Shown in pieces: positions 61,298 through 64,000 of a stretch of 64,000 nt of DNA. A model generated the notes under the pieces. The model ran no database searches, had not been told where the DNA came from, and saw only the letters and a program-made list of their open reading frames with translations. Source of the DNA: Marchantia polymorpha subsp. ruderalis (taxonomy: Eukaryota > Streptophyta > Marchantiopsida > Marchantiales > Marchantiaceae); NCBI GenBank assembly GCA_037833965.1, contig AP031358.1:8130001-8194000 (forward strand). The letters are read 5' to 3'. Within the stretch, counting starts at the first letter, position 1; each line of letters starts with the position of its first letter. Position numbers and translations under genes: made by a program.

Positions 61298-61668
61298 GTT
61301 AACCAAGTTTCATGAAAGACGGGGCCACATGTACACCCAGGGGAAAGCCTATAAAGAGGAATCATTGATTTTGTAACCTGTAATTCATCTGCATAAACCC
61401 ATTGTTATCTCTAGCCTTTTTTACCTGATGCTCCATCAATATTACGTTGTATTTCTTAATGATATAGGTAGGGTTCATCCCTTATCCACCTTCACTACGA
61501 TTCCAGGCACTAGTAAGCAACTCCTCAGTAACCTCGAAAAAGTTGTTTGCACTGAGTTTACTATAGTAGTTGTTCTACATTTCCTTGCTTTCACGTGCCA
61601 TCGCATTTAGTTTCTCCAACCTCTCTTTGCTCCAACGTTAGTTTTTCAAAAGTGGCATCAAAAGTGCG
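61298..61668 (+). mobile_element. Possible Copia-type LTR with primer-binding site
   Basis: TGTTAACC at 61298 could be an LTR start. CCTATAAAGAGG near 61347 looks like its TATA box, followed by a leader-like GTAACCTGTAATTCATCTGC. At about 61648 the sequence reaches TTTTTCA, then AAAG, then TGGCATCAAAAGTGCG at 61653-61668, which resembles the initiator-tRNA-Met primer-binding site of plant Copia elements (TGGTATCAGAGC). No second LTR and no gag or pol lie in the window, so it would be a fragment. Confidence 0.35.
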
Positions 61669-62199
61669 ATACGTAGTTCTTGGACAACATGTGGAAAAGT
61701 CCTACAAGTCGAGTATCCAAGAGCCCAGCTGTAGTTGTGGCAACCTTTCTTATCTTTTACATCGGATATGTAACCATCTTAAAGGAAATAAGTTTTCGTC
61801 GAGAAGATCCCAATGGGAAAACATCTTACTGAGCAGTTTTCACTCACTTCAAGACTTGTAAACATAGTGTCCGGTTGTGCTTATGAGACCACAAAGTAAA
61901 AGCGCTGTAATTCGTATAATAGAATCATACTCGTGTCATTATTGAAGAACTTATGACCTATCTACACTTAATATGGATCACTAGGTATACCATAGCTTTA
62001 TGTCAAGGGCTCGGGATGTTCAGAACGTGGCCGGATGCATACGATACAACAATCCAATTAACATGAAGAGGGCGAGGAAGTCACAACTAATTAAAGAATG
62101 AAACTCAAAGAAACAGGAACATGAGGTATCGTATTATAAATTTGATCAGAGTATCATGGTTATCACATGTGAACGTTGAGTGAATTAAGATCCTTCTTC

Positions 62200-62880
62200 C
62201 TCTAACAAGTTAATACTTTTTAGTAGATATGGCGTGAAATGTTATCTTTATAAAGGAGATGAAATATATAAATTTGGGTTTGATATTCATGGTTGATAAC
62301 TTTGTTGTGTTCTCAAATTATGATTGCATTGAGGTTCATCTCTGAGATGTATGCAAGCTACCAAGATGAACGATATGTTTCTTGGAAGGTAGTAACCCGA
62401 ACGCCGATATAAGAAATACATTTCCAATTTTGTTCTCATTTTGTTGGGTTGGATTACATACTTATAGTTCTAACTTGATGAGCCGACAATTTGAGCATGC
62501 ATTTTTTTCCATTGGACAACAAGTCTAGATTCTATCTTGATGAAAAATTATTTTTAATTGATGATATTCATGAAAAATTGAAAATCTCATACACTCAATC
62601 CTAATGCAGGTTTTTGTAGTTTAGCTTGACCTTGCATCATGATTTATCAAGTCTCATCATACATTTTCAAACAAACATGAGAATATGTTCAATCTTATAC
62701 ATTATTAATGTTAGTGTCATCATATTCACACATGTAAGGGTGAAAATAATTTAGATTAAGCATGAAATAATATGAATCATATAGTAAAACTACTGACTAT
62801 ATTAAAAAAATGTGTCACTTCCTATATCTCAAAAACATGTATTACTATCATGCCAATATATTTGTTATAATCTGAAGTTC
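62200..62880. other. AT-rich stretch, no gene
   Basis: Low-complexity A+T-rich DNA with no coding signal; it ends abruptly near 62.88 kb, where GC-richer sequence begins. Confidence 0.4.
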
Positions 62881-63751
62881 TTAGGACCGAATAAGTCCAA
62901 AGAAAACTTCTACGACCGAAGGGCCGAAGTCGAGTCCTCCCACGCGTAATGTAGTGTTAAAGACTCGAGTTTAGATGCGCAATTTCCTCGCAGTCCTGAT
63001 GCGAGATTCAAGAAACATCTGGCACTCAACTGCAGTTACTTATTTCCAATTGTGTTACGCTAGAGACCATTGAGAATTCTCCCCAGCTGTAAACACAAGC
63101 TCTCCACTCCCGCATCTGAACTCCATGTCAAATAACTAACTCATTTCATTCGTAGATCGATGCTAGACCCACTCGCTAGCCGTCAACCTCGATACATCTC
63201 TGCCAGAACAATGGTGCACGTCTTGAATCTCAAGGGTGTTTCATCTGCCAGTTATCGGATCTTCATCGGCATGAAGATCCGATAAGGGAGAGGCCAATAC
63301 CCGTTGGTCGCGCGTCTTCGATCCGGGTAAATATTTTTTATCCATCGCCATGGCGATGAAATTAATCAAAGAGGTAGTACGAGAAATCTATGTAATAAGT
63401 AAGTGACTTCTTGTACCATATCAATATTCTAATGATCTAAAGTCTAGTAATTTATATATTTTTTTTATCTCAAACCATATTGTGCCAAAAGCCTCACAAT
63501 CACTACGGTTCCTCTATAAACTTTGATTTCAAAACTTTGAGTTTAGGGGTTTGAGCATGAATCTTGCGGAGGCCATATCTTCTTGCTGGAGTGTTAACAG
63601 GAGCTAAGATTTAATGTGCTTGTTCACGACGGCCGGGCGCACATAGGTGAAAATTTTCAGCCTCAACGGAGCTGCTGTCAAGAAGTTTTCTTTTCAAAAC
63701 TTTGAGTTTGTGTAACATCTTGCAAAGTTGGGTTCATGATGGATTCTGAAA
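62881..63751. other. GC-richer stretch before the right-end open frame
   Basis: Holds a perfect 15-base-arm hairpin (listed separately), a palindrome CATCGCCATGGCGATG near 63342-63357, and a 17-base direct repeat (TTCAAAACTTTGAGTTT) near 63529 and 63694. Its look is that of a retroelement leader, but no second LTR copy is present to prove it. Confidence 0.3.
63252..63285. repeat. Perfect hairpin, 15-base arms, 4-base loop
   Basis: TTATCGGATCTTCAT at 63252-63266, loop CGGC, and the exact reverse complement at 63271-63285. Confidence 0.92.
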
Positions 63752-64000
63752 ACAAACTTCTCAATCTTGTGCAAACGGTTTGGAGGAATTGAAAGTGCTA
63801 CGCCAAGAATTCAAGGCACGAAACGTTGCCTTGGCTGGTGCAAAGAATGAAATCCGGGAGTTGAAGATTTCTCACAAAAGTTTTGAGAAGATCATGCTCC
63901 AAATCTCTGGATCTGTTGAGGACATTCAAGACAAGGTTAGTTCTCAAGCTTCTACTGTTACTACTCCTGCTTTGCATGAAGTGGTTGAAACTCTAGAGGT
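63752..64000 (+). CDS. Partial coiled-coil open frame at the right edge
   Basis: The frame is open from a TGA near 63749 to the window end with no ATG at its start. It reads LEELKVLRQEFKARNVALAG, then KNEIRELKISHKSFEKIMLQ and SGSVEDIQDKV, a heptad-like pattern. An ATG at 63740 (MDSENKLLNLVQTV) is in a different frame and would need a one-base shift. It may be the N-terminus of a retroelement gag-like protein or of a spliced gene. I do not recognise the family. Confidence 0.35.

Noticed and set aside
1..64000. CRISPR arrays, bacterial operons, ribosome binding sites and prophage attachment sites.
   Set aside because: The window is spliced eukaryotic DNA; no regularly spaced repeats or prokaryotic gene arrangement were found.

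Overview
This is eukaryotic nuclear DNA from a land plant that very probably makes swimming sperm, so bryophyte-grade (moss, liverwort or hornwort) fits best and a seedless vascular plant is possible. The reasons are: spliced genes with GT-AG introns of about 70 to 1000 bases; a plant-style quiescin sulfhydryl oxidase and a plant-style cytosolic methionine aminopeptidase; a bHLH protein of the TT8/GL3-like plant class; and a homologue of CCDC13, a ciliary and centriolar-satellite protein that flowering plants, which have no cilia, are expected to lack. The species cannot be named from the sequence. Layout: about 1.85-8.4 kb carries the CCDC13-like gene on the minus strand (about 13 exons; the 3' exons are uncertain). 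8.4-18 kb has no recognisable gene, but at 10.82-11.82 kb a small inverted-repeat element is split by an 819-base hAT-like element with a perfect 8-base target duplication. 18-23.4 kb and 24.6-29.6 kb are very AT-rich blocks holding decayed repeats, including a LINE reverse-transcriptase fossil at about 21.4-22.6 kb and a 71-base tandem array. 31.6-33.9 kb is a GC-rich promoter-like island followed by a short bHLH gene on the plus strand that lacks the long N-terminal half of its family. 39.8-43.8 kb is a complete minus-strand QSOX gene (12 exons) with a pyrimidine-rich tract at its start. 44.6-51.8 kb is mostly AT-rich, with an inverted-repeat element and a hAT transposase relic. 53.6-58.7 kb is a complete plus-strand methionine aminopeptidase 1A gene (16 exons, 420 residues). 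60.3-64 kb is AT-rich and repeat-derived, with a possible Copia-type LTR and an open coiled-coil frame running off the right end. The four recognisable genes do not form a pathway. MAP1A trims the initiator methionine from new cytosolic proteins, QSOX makes disulfides in the secretory pathway, the CCDC13-like protein should serve basal bodies or sperm flagella, and the bHLH fragment would act, if at all, on transcription. The most unusual pattern is a set of about eleven perfect or near-perfect hairpins (arms 12-25 bases, loops 0-12 bases) scattered through introns and intergenic DNA, including one pair of interleaved inverted repeats with pseudoknot topology.
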